The notes beneath the pieces are model-generated. The model worked only from the letters and a program-made list of their open reading frames with translations. It made no database searches and was not told the DNA's origin. Below, one piece after another: positions 44,764-54,539 of a stretch of 64,000 bases of DNA. Origin of the DNA: Ignavibacteriae bacterium HGW-Ignavibacteriae-2 (GTDB taxonomy: Bacteria; Bacteroidota; Ignavibacteria; Ignavibacteriales; Melioribacteraceae); NCBI GenBank assembly GCA_002839805.1, contig PGYT01000003.1:20068-84067 (forward strand). Direction: 5' to 3'. Each line of letters starts with the position of its first letter. Position 1 is the first letter of the stretch. A program made the position numbers and the translations under genes.

Positions 44764-45567
44764 ATGAAAAATATATTACTTATAGAAGATAACTTACTGC
44801 TCGCGGAGAATATTAAAGCTTTGTTGGAAGGTGAAATATTTAGTGTATTCCATGCGCCAAATTCGTCGGAAGGAATTGAAATTGCTAAAAATAATAAATT
44901 GGATGTAATTCTTTGTGACATAATGCTGCCTGACCAGGATGGATTTGAACTTTTTAAAGAATTGCAGAATAAGTTTGGATACGCATTGCCGCCATTTATA
45001 TTTTTAACAGCCAAAACACAGAGAGTTGACTACAGAAAAGGTATGGAGTTAGGAGCAGATGATTATATAACAAAACCATTTACCAAGGAAGAATTATTAA
45101 ATTCGATTAATACTCAGTTGAATAAAAGATTAAATATAATTGAAGAAAATTATAAAAACACAAACAACCCGGGAATTCTAAAAAATTCAGTTAACAATGC
45201 TGAAAGAAACAAAGAGTTATCCTTTGAGGGATTTATTTTCATTAACGAAAAAAACTCACCGGGATTTGTTCCAATCAAAAAAATCATCTATATAAAAAGT
45301 CTAAAAGACTATTCGCAAATTGTGTTGAATAATTTGACCAAACTAATTGTTCGTAAAACATTGCTTCACTGGGAATCTATTCTTCCTTCTCAGTTTTTTA
45401 TTAGAATACACAGACAAACTATCATTAATCTTCAATTTGTCGATCACGTGGAAAAGTCTAAAAATTACAGCTATAACGTTTTTTTAAAACATTTAGAAAA
45501 TCCATTTAAAATTAGTCAGAGATACAGCAGAAAAATAAAGCATTTAAATTGGAGTGCAAGGGAATGA
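44764..45567 (+). CDS. LytTR-family DNA-binding response regulator
   Basis: 267 residues from the ATG one base after the previous stop; a longer in-frame start inside the upstream gene is unlikely because the receiver motif begins at this Met (MKNILLIEDNLLL). Receiver (1-120) with phospho-acceptor Asp in VILCDIMLPDQDG. The receiver resembles that of its neighbour closely (FLTAKTQRVDYRKGMELGADDYITKPFTKEELLNSI-type segment), pointing to duplication. The C-terminal LytTR domain (about 165-265) contains IIYIKSLKDYSQIVL and FFIRIHRQTIINLQFV. It ends the operon at a terminator. Confidence 0.93.
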   Translation: MKNILLIEDNLLLAENIKALLEGEIFSVFHAPNSSEGIEIAKNNKLDVILCDIMLPDQDGFELFKELQNKFGYALPPFIFLTAKTQRVDYRKGMELGADDYITKPFTKEELLNSINTQLNKRLNIIEENYKNTNNPGILKNSVNNAERNKELSFEGFIFINEKNSPGFVPIKKIIYIKSLKDYSQIVLNNLTKLIVRKTLLHWESILPSQFFIRIHRQTIINLQFVDHVEKSKNYSYNVFLKHLENPFKISQRYSRKIKHLNWSARE

Positions 45568-45574
45568 GATATTA

Positions 45575-45603
45575 TAAAAAAACCCGGAAAACCGGGTTTT
45601 TTT
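45575..45603. terminator. bidirectional intrinsic terminator
   Basis: AAAAAACCCGG-AAA-CCGGGTTTTTT-type hairpin, symmetrical with A-run before and T-run after. It lies between the convergent LytTR regulator and the thioredoxin-like gene. Confidence 0.85.
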
Positions 45604-45623
45604 CTTACAATTATTTATATAGC

Positions 45624-46118
45624 TCAAATTTTGGAGAATATTTGAGATAAATGTTTGACGTAATTATCCGCGCCACCCTCCTGATAACCAGTCTGATAAA
45701 CAAAGTTTCCGTTTTTATCTAAAAGGATAATTGTAGGAAATCCCTGGATTCCGTACTTACGCGCCAAGTTATTATTGTATTGCTTAGTAACTTCGGATTG
45801 TGGAGTGTTCCGCGGAAAATCTAACTTAACAAGTACTAAATTCTTTTTAGCATAATCCGCAAATTGTTTTTGTGTAAAAACTTCACCGTTTAGTCTTTTA
45901 CACCAAATGCACCAATCGGAGCCTGTGAAGTTAATCAATATATTTTTATTCTCTTTTTTCGCAATAACAATACCATCTTCTAAATTTTCCACCCAGGTGA
46001 TATTTGATGAATTTTTAGAATCTTTCGAATTTATGGAGTTGGAGTTGGAATCGCTCGCACAACCAATTGAGACCATAAGTGTAAGCATAAATACTGCAAC
46101 AAGAATTTTTTTCATCAT
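45624..46118 (-). CDS. thioredoxin-fold lipoprotein
   Basis: Exported thiol-disulfide protein of about 164 residues. The start chosen is the ATG preceded by AAAGGA; an upstream TTG is less likely. A lipoprotein signal (VFMLTLMVSIGC) anchors it. The thioredoxin fold shows active site GSDWCIWCKRL (CxxC), the cis-proline loop GFPTIILLDKNG and the C-terminal helix. The SDWCxWC form belongs to the thioredoxin_7/DsbD-gamma-like group that keeps exported proteins reduced. A Ser/Asn-rich linker follows the lipid site. Monocistronic. Confidence 0.88.
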   Translation of the reverse strand: MMKKILVAVFMLTLMVSIGCASDSNSNSINSKDSKNSSNITWVENLEDGIVIAKKENKNILINFTGSDWCIWCKRLNGEVFTQKQFADYAKKNLVLVKLDFPRNTPQSEVTKQYNNNLARKYGIQGFPTIILLDKNGNFVYQTGYQEGGADNYVKHLSQIFSKI

Positions 46119-46246
46119 AGTTTTCCTTTCTGTTTTCAAAATAATTTTCGGATTTCTATAAATAAGATGCTATAAATATCTAAAAGATTCTGTCAAAAAT
46201 ATGACATTTCAACAAATAAATTTAGTATTTGGTCAAATATAAAAGA

Positions 46247-46274
46247 AATAATTCGACAAAATAGTTGAATTATT
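46247..46274 (-). terminator. weak AT-rich hairpin, possible terminator of the head-GIN gene
   Basis: An 8-bp AT-rich stem AATAATTC/GAATTATT, followed on the minus strand by TCTTTTATATTT. It lies 58 bases beyond the stop. On the + strand a T8 run follows, but no + gene ends here. Confidence 0.35.
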
Positions 46275-46331
46275 TTTTTTGGTACTGAATAAATCTATAA
46301 TAAAAATATGTGTAAGGGAAAACAAGTTATT

Positions 46332-47081
46332 TTATGGATTATACCTTTGTATAAGCGAGGCTCCACTTGTTGACACATTTCTTAAAGAACAATTCCCCCA
46401 ATAATTTAAATAGGACGCACCTGTCAAATCGGCATCAATATATCTTTCGGCATTGATGTATGCTAAACTAGCGCCGCTTAAATTTAGATCGGCATTTATT
46501 ACTTTAAAGGACCCTAAATAGAGATAACTGGCACCGCTGGCTAAAACATCAAGATTTTTACCTTGTCCTTTAAATTCAACTTTACTCGCTCCCAAAAGAA
46601 CCAGTTTTATATCACCAGTATTTAATTCACCGCCAAGCCAGCTCGCTCCGCTCATTTCAGCTTCAAAATCATGCTCAAAATTAAATTCGGTAATTGTTGT
46701 AGAACTTGCTCCAATCATATCCAATGACAATATATCGGGCATGCTGATAGTAACTTTTAAAGTGTAATTGGAATAATTGTGCCTATTAATCAGACCTATT
46801 GTTAAATTCTCTTGATCCTCCTCAGCGATGAGATAATCCACAAAATTATCATCAATTTTAATTGACACCTCGTATGTGCTTCCAAAATTTATTTCGGCTT
46901 CAAGTGCATGAGAAAAATGTATTTTATTAAAATTCGTAAAATTCTTTTTAAGAGTTATAACATCGCCGGAACCAATAATTTTGTTCTCGTTATTGTTGTC
47001 ATCAAAGATAATTTGATTATCGCAGGCTAAACAAATTAGAAGCAAAATTATTGTTATTAAAAAAATATTTCTTATTTTCAT
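46332..47081 (-). CDS. head-GIN-domain (DUF2807) lipoprotein
   Basis: 249 residues. A lipoprotein signal (IILLLICLAC) is followed by the head-GIN domain, a right-handed beta-helix-like fold. It begins IIGSGDVITLKKNFTNFNKI and continues with DVLASGASYLYLGS-type ladders. The Gly-Ala-Ser repeats (SGASW, LGAS, SGASY, SGASL, TGASY, SGASL) mark successive coils. The family is common in Bacteroidota and has no proven role; the database label of autotransporter adhesin is not well supported. It is divergent from the SDR gene. Confidence 0.82.
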   Translation of the reverse strand: MKIRNIFLITIILLLICLACDNQIIFDDNNNENKIIGSGDVITLKKNFTNFNKIHFSHALEAEINFGSTYEVSIKIDDNFVDYLIAEEDQENLTIGLINRHNYSNYTLKVTISMPDILSLDMIGASSTTITEFNFEHDFEAEMSGASWLGGELNTGDIKLVLLGASKVEFKGQGKNLDVLASGASYLYLGSFKVINADLNLSGASLAYINAERYIDADLTGASYLNYWGNCSLRNVSTSGASLIQRYNP

Positions 47082-47201
47082 GCGCCCCCCAGTAATGATT
47101 TTAAATATTATAATATGTGAAAGATTTATTCACAATAGAGGAAAAGAATCATCATTAAATAAAACGATATTTCGGCGAATGTTATCAAATTAGGAAAAAT
47201 A

Positions 47202-48008
47202 ATGGACAAAAGTATAGTATTAATTACCGGTTCTACGGATGGTATCGGAAAACAAACCGCGCTCGAACTTGCCGCTCTGGGACATAAAATTATTTTACAC
47301 GGACGTGATAAAATTAAATGTATTAAAAATGTAAACCAGATTGAATCAGAAACCGGCAATACAGAAGTGGAGTATGTTACCGGAAATTTTTCATCTATAT
47401 ATGATGTAAAAAAAATGGCTTCTGAATTGTTAACAAAATATGACAGACTCGATATTGTGATAAATAACGCCGGTGTATATATGAATGAGAAGGTAATAAC
47501 CGTAGATGGCTTTGAAACAACTTTTGCAGTAAATCATCTTGCGCCATTTCTTTTAACAAATATGCTGCTTCCGTTAATCAGGAATAGCGGTTCCGCAAGA
47601 ATAATAAATGTAAGTTCTGTTGCTCATACAAGGGCACAATTAGACTGGTCCAATTTAAACGGCGAAAAAAAATTTGATGGTTACTCTGCTTATGCTTTGT
47701 CCAAACTAGCCAATGTGCTGTTTACTTATAAACTGGCGGAAATATTGAAAAATGAAGTAATAACGGTAAACGCTTTACACCCGGGTGTAATTACGACTAA
47801 ATTGCTTTTGACCGGCTTCAATATAAAAGGCGCAAGTTTGAGAGAAGGAGCCGCAACTTCTGTATACCTCGCGTCATCTCCTGAAGTCACAAATGTATCT
47901 GGAAAATATTTTACTAAATGTATTGAAACTCAGTCCTCTTCTGAGAGTTACGATTTAAATTTGCAAACGGTTTTATGGAAAAAAAGTGAGGAATTTGTCA
48001 ATTTGTAA
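47202..48008 (+). CDS. short-chain dehydrogenase/reductase (retinol-dehydrogenase-like)
   Basis: 268-residue NAD(P)-dependent oxidoreductase. The cofactor loop is TGSTDGIGKQTA, then NNAGVYM, the catalytic Ser in IINVSSVAHT and YSAYALSKLAN with the Tyr and Lys. The Arg in HGRDK after strand 2 suggests NADP preference. Proline-rich HPGVITTKLL matches the retinol dehydrogenase/WW-oxidoreductase branch. Substrate unknown. The ATG is the only good start. Convergent with the next gene with a 24-base gap. Confidence 0.85.
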   Translation: MDKSIVLITGSTDGIGKQTALELAALGHKIILHGRDKIKCIKNVNQIESETGNTEVEYVTGNFSSIYDVKKMASELLTKYDRLDIVINNAGVYMNEKVITVDGFETTFAVNHLAPFLLTNMLLPLIRNSGSARIINVSSVAHTRAQLDWSNLNGEKKFDGYSAYALSKLANVLFTYKLAEILKNEVITVNALHPGVITTKLLLTGFNIKGASLREGAATSVYLASSPEVTNVSGKYFTKCIETQSSSESYDLNLQTVLWKKSEEFVNL

Positions 48009-48032
48009 TAGTGTCTTAGAATTAAAAAGACA

Positions 48033-48596
48033 TTATCGTGAATCAGTATAGGTAAGTAATTCTATCATCTTTCCCAACCCTTTTTTATTGTTAAGCAATT
48101 TAACGGGAGGGTCATTTAAATACTTTTTTCTTACCAAGTTAACATTATCAATATTTAACGGAGGGACATTATATAGAATTGAATAGGCGGTTACAAGAAT
48201 TGCTGTTTTTAAAGTTAAAGCTCTAACTCGTATAGAATGCAAAGAATTTTTAGCCGGATGAATGTGCACGTATTTTTGAATATCATCGCTTACTCTCAAA
48301 ACCCAGCTGCTGCCATCAGAAATAAAAATTATTTTATATCCTGACATTTTATCAATATAATTTATAAAAGATTCTCGTGTGGTGATATTGTTTTTACGCA
48401 ATATCAAAGCTGCCTCCATAACAATTTGATCGACTGATAATTCCCCAAAATAAAAATCCATTAATGAAGACCCAATTTTTTTAATGCTATTGTTTAGATC
48501 ATTCAAATTGTCCTTATCAATAATATCACCTAATCGGCGTTTTATAAATCCAGCATGATGTTTCCAGGGATTAAAGTTAATCGCGTCAACATTCAA
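48033..48596 (-). CDS. conserved-looking soluble protein of unknown function
   Basis: I do not recognise this 187-residue protein. It has no signal peptide or membrane helix. It begins MNVDAINFNPWKHHAGFIKR; the middle contains a globular stretch (GYKIIFISDGSSWVLRVSD, then YVHIHPAKNSLHSIRVRAL) and a hydrophobic helix ILVTAYSILY. The paired His in HIHPAKNS and the KHH near the start could bind metal, but no known motif fits. The start is ATG. Base composition is like its neighbours, so there is no sign of recent transfer. Probably a lineage-specific gene. Confidence 0.55.
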   Translation of the reverse strand: MNVDAINFNPWKHHAGFIKRRLGDIIDKDNLNDLNNSIKKIGSSLMDFYFGELSVDQIVMEAALILRKNNITTRESFINYIDKMSGYKIIFISDGSSWVLRVSDDIQKYVHIHPAKNSLHSIRVRALTLKTAILVTAYSILYNVPPLNIDNVNLVRKKYLNDPPVKLLNNKKGLGKMIELLTYTDSR

Positions 48597-48745
48597 TTGT
48601 ATGATTCTCCGGTTTAATCTTTAGTAATGGTAAAAAGGTTTTTCGAATTTAAAGAAGAATGGGGAAATAATTGGAAAAATTAGAAAATGTTTAATAATTG
48701 CAAAAGTAAATCATCTTACTATTTATTTAAACTGTGTAACTAAAA

Positions 48746-49270
48746 TTACTTGATTGCTTCAGTTCCAAATTTTTTTTGACGACGATAATAGTTTATTGTA
48801 AATAAACTTATGAAGTAAGTTATCAATCCTAAAATTATGCCTTGAGTAACTGCCCCGGAAAAAAAGAGTAATAAAGTATTACTTCCCAGCTGTTTTAAGT
48901 TATCCAAAGTTGGACTGTTCAATATTGTATAAATTTGGTTTTCCTGAATGTTTAATCCAGTAAGAAAGCTGCCGATTTTAAAACTTACATAATAAAGCGG
49001 TACGATAGTGACAGGGTTTGCAACCAAAGTAGCGGTAGCAGTTAAAACCAGATTGCATTCAAATAACAAAGCCAGTGGAATTGCCACTAAAGTATGAAGT
49101 CCCATGGGGACGCTGATTCCTATAAAAATTCCTAAGCCAATACTTAGCGCAATTTTCCAGGATTCTAAATTTAAGTGAAGTATTTTATGCGCAGTCTCTT
49201 TCAAACCACGTTTTGAAAATAGAGTTTTGAAATTAACTAGAGTAGAATTATTTTTTAATTTCAATAGCAA
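48746..49270 (-). CDS. DUF2062 inner-membrane protein
   Basis: 174 residues with three to four hydrophobic segments. The DUF2062 pattern is clear: WKIALSIGLGIFIGISVPMG, LHTLVAIPLALLFECNL and ATLVANPVTIVPLYY. In some bacteria the domain is fused to glycosyltransferases or found near envelope genes, but its activity is unknown. It lies 29 bases downstream of the acid phosphatase-like gene on the same strand and may share its transcript. Confidence 0.82.
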   Translation of the reverse strand: MLLKLKNNSTLVNFKTLFSKRGLKETAHKILHLNLESWKIALSIGLGIFIGISVPMGLHTLVAIPLALLFECNLVLTATATLVANPVTIVPLYYVSFKIGSFLTGLNIQENQIYTILNSPTLDNLKQLGSNTLLLFFSGAVTQGIILGLITYFISLFTINYYRRQKKFGTEAIK

Positions 49271-49299
49271 CAGACCTGAATTAAAGTTATCAAATGCGT

Positions 49300-50247
49300 C
49301 TATTTTTCAATCGTATATTTATAAATAACTTTCCCGGTGTAATCGATCATCTGAACGAGTAATTTATCTGAAAGGGCTGAAACGGCGCAGAATCCCTGCA
49401 CCGATTTAGCAAATAATGAATATTCCATATATCCAGTCGGGCGTAATTGAGATCCCGCTCCTGAAACGAAATAATGAGTTTCACCCTCTGGTTTTATATG
49501 CTGAAGGTCATGCTCATGTCCGCAAAAATATATATCAACAGAGTGTTTTTTTAATAAAGGCTCAAGGTATTTGGCTGTTTCAGAATCCCCTTCCGCGCGA
49601 GAACCACCTGTATAAACATGTTGATGGCCGAAAAGGATTTTCCATTTAGCGTCAGAATTTGTAAGGACGCTATCAATCCATTTCAACTGTATTTGTGGGT
49701 CCACACCAATAAGATCAGGATATCTATCAGGATGCTTATAATAACTATCCTCAAATTGATTGGAGTCTATAAACACAAACAATATTTTTTCTTTATCAAG
49801 CATTTCAGTATAAGAATAATAATAATCGGGCATTTTCCATCGTCTGCTTTTATGTGAATATTTAATCTGAGCTTTTGTATTTCCTTTATAGTCATGGTTC
49901 CCAAGTGTAGGATGCCACTCCATCAATAAATTTCCACCGGAATACACATTTTCGAAAGAACTCATCCAAAGAGGATCGTCAATACTTGCAACTCCATTTT
50001 CGTAAAAGTTGTCGCCAGTTGTGGCAATAAAGCGAGGCCAAATAATTCCAGCGGTTGTATTCATTACATCGGCTAATTCGCGTTGGTTGAAACTCCCATT
50101 TCTTCCCCAATCGCCAATTACATAAAAGTTATAAGATTTATTTATAACTGTTAACGAATCTATTTTTTGTGCAAAGGTTGAAGTAAACGATAATGAGGTA
50201 AAAACTGACAATGAAAAGAGTAGGAAAGCAAAATGTTTTATTTTCAA
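49300..50247 (-). CDS. exported purple acid phosphatase-like metallophosphoesterase
   Basis: 315-residue exported phosphatase of the tartrate-resistant (type 5) purple acid phosphatase branch. Signal peptide at 1-26 (ending TFAQ). The five metallophosphoesterase motifs are present: VIGDWGRNG, TTGDNFYENG, LGNHDYKG, FGHQHVYTGG and CGHEHDLQHI. Together they build a two-metal site hydrolysing phosphomonoesters in the periplasm or outside. The tyrosine of purple acid phosphatases that ligates Fe(III) is present in NFYENG. No Pho box could be identified upstream. Confidence 0.9.
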   Translation of the reverse strand: MKIKHFAFLLFSLSVFTSLSFTSTFAQKIDSLTVINKSYNFYVIGDWGRNGSFNQRELADVMNTTAGIIWPRFIATTGDNFYENGVASIDDPLWMSSFENVYSGGNLLMEWHPTLGNHDYKGNTKAQIKYSHKSRRWKMPDYYYSYTEMLDKEKILFVFIDSNQFEDSYYKHPDRYPDLIGVDPQIQLKWIDSVLTNSDAKWKILFGHQHVYTGGSRAEGDSETAKYLEPLLKKHSVDIYFCGHEHDLQHIKPEGETHYFVSGAGSQLRPTGYMEYSLFAKSVQGFCAVSALSDKLLVQMIDYTGKVIYKYTIEK

Positions 50248-50529
50248 GACTACTTTTCCGTATAATTTAATTGAAGTGTTGCAATTTATTTACTCTTTTA
50301 ACCAGAATCAAACATTTTAACAAGTTTAATTGGAAGTAATAAGGATAGAATAGTTGCAAAAATTTACAATTTTTTTGAAATTCAATTTTGGATGAATTAA
50401 ATTAGTCTTAACTTGTTTGTAACTATTTGAATAATTCCGAAATATTTAAATTAAAAGCAATTATTACTGATAAAGTTCTTTTAATAATTTTCGATAATTT
50501 TTTACTAACTTTTAAGGCCTGGACAACTT

Positions 50530-51396
50530 ATGCAATCGACGAGTCAGAAATCAAATACTATGTCATCACTTGAGAATTTAAGAAACTTGCCAACAATTCC
50601 TAAGGTGATGTTTGAGGTGTCTTCGTTATTAAAAGAAAATCCTATCAACAATCATAAATTGTGCAATACAATTGGAAAAGATCAGGGATTGACCACAAAA
50701 ATTTTAACAATTGCAAATTCACCTCTATATGGGCTTCAAAGAAAAGTTTCTTCACTTGAATTTGCTATTTTATTGCTGGGCGCTGAAGAGTTAGAAAGTA
50801 TTGTTACTGCGGTTTCACTTTCAGACACAATTAAATTTAACGCGTCATCAACATTTAAGTATATGGAATACTGGAAACACTCTATGCTTGTGGGTACTGC
50901 GGCGAGAGATATTGCACGTAGACTTGGTATGCCGGAATTAGCGGGAGACGCTTTTTTAGCCGGAATGATGCACGACGTTGGAATTCAGCTTATAATAAAA
51001 TATTTCCCTAATCAATATGATCAAATATTAAAAACGGTAGAAGATTCTAAAATCAGTTTTTTAGAAGCTGAGCAGAAAATACTGGACGCAACCCACCAGG
51101 AAATAGGCAAATTTCTGGCGCAGAAATGGTCATTGCCGCAAGGTTTATGCGACGTTTTGGAATATCATCACAGACCTCAAGATGCAAAACAAAATACAAT
51201 GCTCGTGTCAATTGTTCACCTTACAGATTATATGACTCAGCAATTCGAATGCGGACATAGTTTCTGGGATAAAAATGTTTTGTTCGATCCGATTGTTTCG
51301 GATATATTGGGATTCTCCTCGGTTGAAGAATTAGGTTCGTTTACTGCCGATTACAAGGAAGTATTTGAAGACGCGGCAGAATCCTTAACTTTATAA
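50530..51396 (+). CDS. HDOD-domain signalling protein
   Basis: 288 residues, nearly all HDOD domain (about 15-215). LRNLPTIPKVMFEVSSLL is the typical start, then LTTKILTIANSPLYGL. Unlike many HDOD proteins it keeps histidine-aspartate residues (WKHSMLVG, MMHDVG, ATHQEIG, EYHHRPQ), so a metal site is possible, though family members are regarded as non-catalytic signalling adaptors. It stands alone after a 282-base gap and converges on panD with two bases between stops. A role in second-messenger or motility signalling is inferred from the family. Confidence 0.88.
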   Translation: MQSTSQKSNTMSSLENLRNLPTIPKVMFEVSSLLKENPINNHKLCNTIGKDQGLTTKILTIANSPLYGLQRKVSSLEFAILLLGAEELESIVTAVSLSDTIKFNASSTFKYMEYWKHSMLVGTAARDIARRLGMPELAGDAFLAGMMHDVGIQLIIKYFPNQYDQILKTVEDSKISFLEAEQKILDATHQEIGKFLAQKWSLPQGLCDVLEYHHRPQDAKQNTMLVSIVHLTDYMTQQFECGHSFWDKNVLFDPIVSDILGFSSVEELGSFTADYKEVFEDAAESLTL

Positions 51397-51398
51397 AA

Positions 51399-51755
51399 CT
51401 ATTTTTCACCGATAGATTTAATTTTATTATTTTCGTCCACGAAAATTAGCGTTGGTTTGAATGTTTTAACCTCTTCTTTATTAAAAGAAGCGTAACTAGC
51501 AATAATTACCAAATCTCCCCTTTGGACGTGCCTTGCGGCAGCTCCGTTTAAAGTTATTTCGCCGTCAGCACCCTCAATAACATAAGTGGTGAATCTGGCT
51601 CCGTTATTTATATTATAAACATCCACTTTCTCAAATAACATTAGGTTAGCCGCACTCATTAATTTTGTGTCAATTGAAATTGATCCTTCGTATGATAAAT
51701 CGGCATCCGTTACAGTTGCCCTATGCAATTTTGATTTTAATAAAGTTATATTCAT
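51399..51755 (-). CDS. panD: aspartate 1-decarboxylase
   Basis: Makes beta-alanine from aspartate for pantothenate. 118 residues, of the self-processing pyruvoyl class: the cleavage site Gly-Ser lies in [12 protein letters not shown]. Conserved [32 protein letters not shown] completes the barrel. Last gene of the pantothenate/CoA operon, 12 bases after coaX. No panM/panZ-type maturation factor is seen, as expected outside gammaproteobacteria. Confidence 0.96.
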   Translation of the reverse strand: MNITLLKSKLHRATVTDADLSYEGSISIDTKLMSAANLMLFEKVDVYNINNGARFTTYVIEGADGEITLNGAAARHVQRGDLVIIASYASFNKEEVKTFKPTLIFVDENNKIKSIGEK

Positions 51756-51767
51756 TGTGAATTCCGT

Positions 51768-52544
51768 TTAATTCTTTTTATTCAATTTTAAAGCCTCAAT
51801 CAAACCCTCAAGCACAAGATTAGGTAAGATTATATCAAATAGAATAGTGTTTTCGAACAACCTTGAAAACCCGCCCGTGCCTATCACTAGAGGCTTATCT
51901 CCGTTAAATGCCTCTTTGCTTATCTGTTTAGTCAATTCTCTTACCATTCCAATTTGTCCATGATAAAGTCCAGATTTAATTGACTCGGCGGTAGAGCGCC
52001 CAACTACTTCTTTAATTTCAGTAATTTCTACCGAGGGAAGTTGTGACGTTCCTTTAACGAGCGCTTCCATTGAGATTCGAATACCTGGTAAAATTACTCC
52101 ACCCAAATATTCTTTGTTTTTATTTATAACATCAAATGTGGTAGCTGTACCGAAATCTACTATAATTAAATTTTTGTCCGGAAACTGTTTTACGCCTGCA
52201 ATGGCGTTGGCAATTCTATCGGTTCCAACCTCCAATGGATTTCGGTATTTTATTTTTAATCCGGTTTTAACCCCCGCTTTCAAAATAAATGGCTCAATCT
52301 CAAAATATTTAAAGCACGCGTTCCGCAAAGAGTGTATAACATCAGGCACTACAGAACAAATGGAAATCTCACTTATATTGTTTGGACCAATTTTATTTTC
52401 GCGTAGAACATTAACTAAAAACAAACCAACTTCGTCTGAAGAAAACTGCGAACGAGATGTTTTCCTGAACTGGAGAGTCAGTGTATTTGAATCAAATACT
52501 CCGCCGTGTATTTGAGTGTTACCTACATCAAGGCACATTATCAT
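51768..52544 (-). CDS. coaX: type III pantothenate kinase
   Basis: First committed step from pantothenate to CoA. CoaX belongs to the actin-like ASKHA fold and is insensitive to CoA feedback. Motifs: phosphate 1 [14 protein letters not shown], the pantothenate loop [11 protein letters not shown] and [12 protein letters not shown]. 258 residues, normal. It sits between coaBC (two-base gap) and panD in the same operon, so the pathway from aspartate and ketopantoate to 4'-phosphopantetheine is encoded together. No CoaA/CoaW alternative is seen. Confidence 0.96.
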   Translation of the reverse strand: MIMCLDVGNTQIHGGVFDSNTLTLQFRKTSRSQFSSDEVGLFLVNVLRENKIGPNNISEISICSVVPDVIHSLRNACFKYFEIEPFILKAGVKTGLKIKYRNPLEVGTDRIANAIAGVKQFPDKNLIIVDFGTATTFDVINKNKEYLGGVILPGIRISMEALVKGTSQLPSVEITEIKEVVGRSTAESIKSGLYHGQIGMVRELTKQISKEAFNGDKPLVIGTGGFSRLFENTILFDIILPNLVLEGLIEALKLNKKN

Positions 52545-52546
52545 TT

Positions 52547-53788
52547 CTATTTCCCCGCTTCTAAATAGTCTTTTATGAATATAATTTGTTCCAGTTGTGC
52601 AGCCAGTTCTTCGCTTGAAGCAAAACTATCGATTTTACTTTTTGAATCGTATAGATTGAACGTTGTCTGTTTGCTGCCGGCAATACGGTCGCTGAAATCA
52701 TTTTGCACAACAAAATCGGAATAGGAGTTTTTTAACAACATTTCAACTTTTTCTCTTTGTATTTCGGAGGCTGCATCATTTGTAAATTTGAATGACACTA
52801 ATATCAATTTTTTATTCCGCGAGTATGTCTTAATACGTTCAACAATTTTAAAATTCTTTTTTAGTCTCAAAATTAGTTCATCACCGGATGAATCAATTTT
52901 GTTTTTAATAGGCACAGCATAAATTTTAGCTCCTGTTTCAACTTCTAAAAGTGAATAGTCGCTTACTGCTGCGTTATGAATAACAAGATCAAAATCATCT
53001 GATGTAAGTAATTCTTTTATTCTGTCGTTAAGACTGATAAAATCTTGGAATTGATCATCTTCGTATTTCCCCGATGGTAGAGCCGCATCCGGAGTGTGCA
53101 GATAAGTAACTGAATAATTTTTATTGATAAAATGCTGTGCAATCGCGGCTGCGGTTTTGCCTGTACTTATATTGGTAATACTGCGTATACCATCAATGTT
53201 TTCTTTTGTACCGCCGGCAGTAATAAGTATTTTTTTATCGTTATTGTTTTTCTTTAAAGCGTTATAAATAAATTCAATTATCCTTTCCGGTTCAAGCAAT
53301 TTACCCCTGCCGTAATCTCCGCATGCCAGGTAGCCCTCGCCAGTAGGTAAAACGTTAACACCCCAGCTAACAAGTTTAGTAAGCGAACTTTGTGTGCTCG
53401 GATGATTAAACATAGCTGTGTTCATTGCCGGAGCAATAACGTATGGTTTACAGAAGTCATGCGCTAAAAACAGAGAAGTCAACAAACTGTCGCCGACACC
53501 CGCTGCCAACTTATTGATTGTATTCGCAGTAGCCGGGACAACAATGGTTAAATCCGCCCACTTTACAAGATTTATATGGCTCATCATTTTACCTTGTTCA
53601 AACGAATCGGTATAAACTGGATTTGCTGTTAAGCCCTCTAGGGTGGCTTCACCAATAAACTGCAGAGCTGAATCTGTGGCAACTACTTTAATATTATGCC
53701 CGTCCTGCATTAACCTCGATATTAAATACGCGCTTTTATAAGCGGCAATGGATCCCGTTATTTTTAATAAAATATTATATTTTAACAT
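52547..53788 (-). CDS. coaBC: bifunctional phosphopantothenoylcysteine synthetase/decarboxylase
   Basis: Adds cysteine to 4'-phosphopantothenate and decarboxylates the product to 4'-phosphopantetheine. The N-terminal flavin decarboxylase CoaC starts [14 protein letters not shown] and carries the active His in [26 protein letters not shown], and the Cys in [11 protein letters not shown]. The C-terminal CoaB starts [18 protein letters not shown]. The ATG is preceded by AAGG and lies inside the end of panC (14-base overlap). A TTG two codons earlier is less likely. About 413 residues, normal. Confidence 0.95.
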   Translation of the reverse strand: MLKYNILLKITGSIAAYKSAYLISRLMQDGHNIKVVATDSALQFIGEATLEGLTANPVYTDSFEQGKMMSHINLVKWADLTIVVPATANTINKLAAGVGDSLLTSLFLAHDFCKPYVIAPAMNTAMFNHPSTQSSLTKLVSWGVNVLPTGEGYLACGDYGRGKLLEPERIIEFIYNALKKNNNDKKILITAGGTKENIDGIRSITNISTGKTAAAIAQHFINKNYSVTYLHTPDAALPSGKYEDDQFQDFISLNDRIKELLTSDDFDLVIHNAAVSDYSLLEVETGAKIYAVPIKNKIDSSGDELILRLKKNFKIVERIKTYSRNKKLILVSFKFTNDAASEIQREKVEMLLKNSYSDFVVQNDFSDRIAGSKQTTFNLYDSKSKIDSFASSEELAAQLEQIIFIKDYLEAGK

Positions 53789-54539
53789 TATCAATCAACC
53801 TTACATTTCCAAGATAAACCGCGGCATATCTTCTGTTTTCAACTTCGTCAACGTAATCGACCTTGAACCCAGAGTAAGCGAGTTTCGCGATAATTTCCTC
53901 ATTGTTTTTTTCTTTGCTTAATATCTCAAAAAATTTTGGAGCCAGTATTCTTTCCTGTTTACTAAGCAGCATATTTCTCGAACTCATTGCAAGTCCATCT
54001 TTTTCACGCACAATTGGACAAGGAACAATTTTGGTATCCATAAAAAATGTATCCACCATTCCTTTAATTAATAAATACTGCTGGTAATCTTTTTCTCCGA
54101 AGTAAGCTTTATCTGCTTTTACAATATTTAGCAGTTTCATTACTATTGTTAACACGCCAGTAAAGTGTCCGGGCCGGTGTGCCCCGCATAGAATCTGACT
54201 AAACTCTTTTTCATTTATTTCATAACGAAACTTGTCCGCGTATAATTCATTGTGAGACGGATAGAATAAATAATCAGTTTTTGTTCTGTTCAGTTTCTGC
54301 AAATCATCTTCATACGTACGCGGATACTTTTCAAGATCCTTAGGATCATTAAATTGAGTTGGATTTACAAAAATACTTACTACTGTTATTTCGTTTTCAT
54401 TTTTACTTTTTTCAATTAACGATAGATGCCCCTCATGCAGAGCTCCCATTGTTGGCACAAATCCTATTGTTTTATTCTTTAGCGACTCGCTATTGCGTAA
54501 TTCTTTCCACTCTGCGACCGACTTAATTATACTAATCAT
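53775..54539 (-). CDS. panC: pantothenate synthetase
   Basis: Joins pantoate and beta-alanine with ATP. HIGH-type motif GALHEGHLSLI, substrate loop FVNPTQFNDPKDLEKYPR, GAHRPGHFTGV, FGEKDYQQ and the KMSKS-like loop AMSSRNMLL. 254 residues, shorter than the usual 280: the shortening is in the C-terminal dimer domain, and all catalytic motifs are intact. It overlaps the last base of panB and the first bases of coaBC, so translation is coupled. Confidence 0.95.
   Translation of the reverse strand: MISIIKSVAEWKELRNSESLKNKTIGFVPTMGALHEGHLSLIEKSKNENEITVVSIFVNPTQFNDPKDLEKYPRTYEDDLQKLNRTKTDYLFYPSHNELYADKFRYEINEKEFSQILCGAHRPGHFTGVLTIVMKLLNIVKADKAYFGEKDYQQYLLIKGMVDTFFMDTKIVPCPIVREKDGLAMSSRNMLLSKQERILAPKFFEILSKEKNNEEIIAKLAYSGFKVDYVDEVENRRYAAVYLGNVRLIDNVKI

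Noticed and set aside
53775..54539. panC as a truncated gene because it has 254 residues
   Set aside because: All catalytic motifs are present; only the C-terminal dimer domain is shorter, and the gene is coupled to its neighbours.
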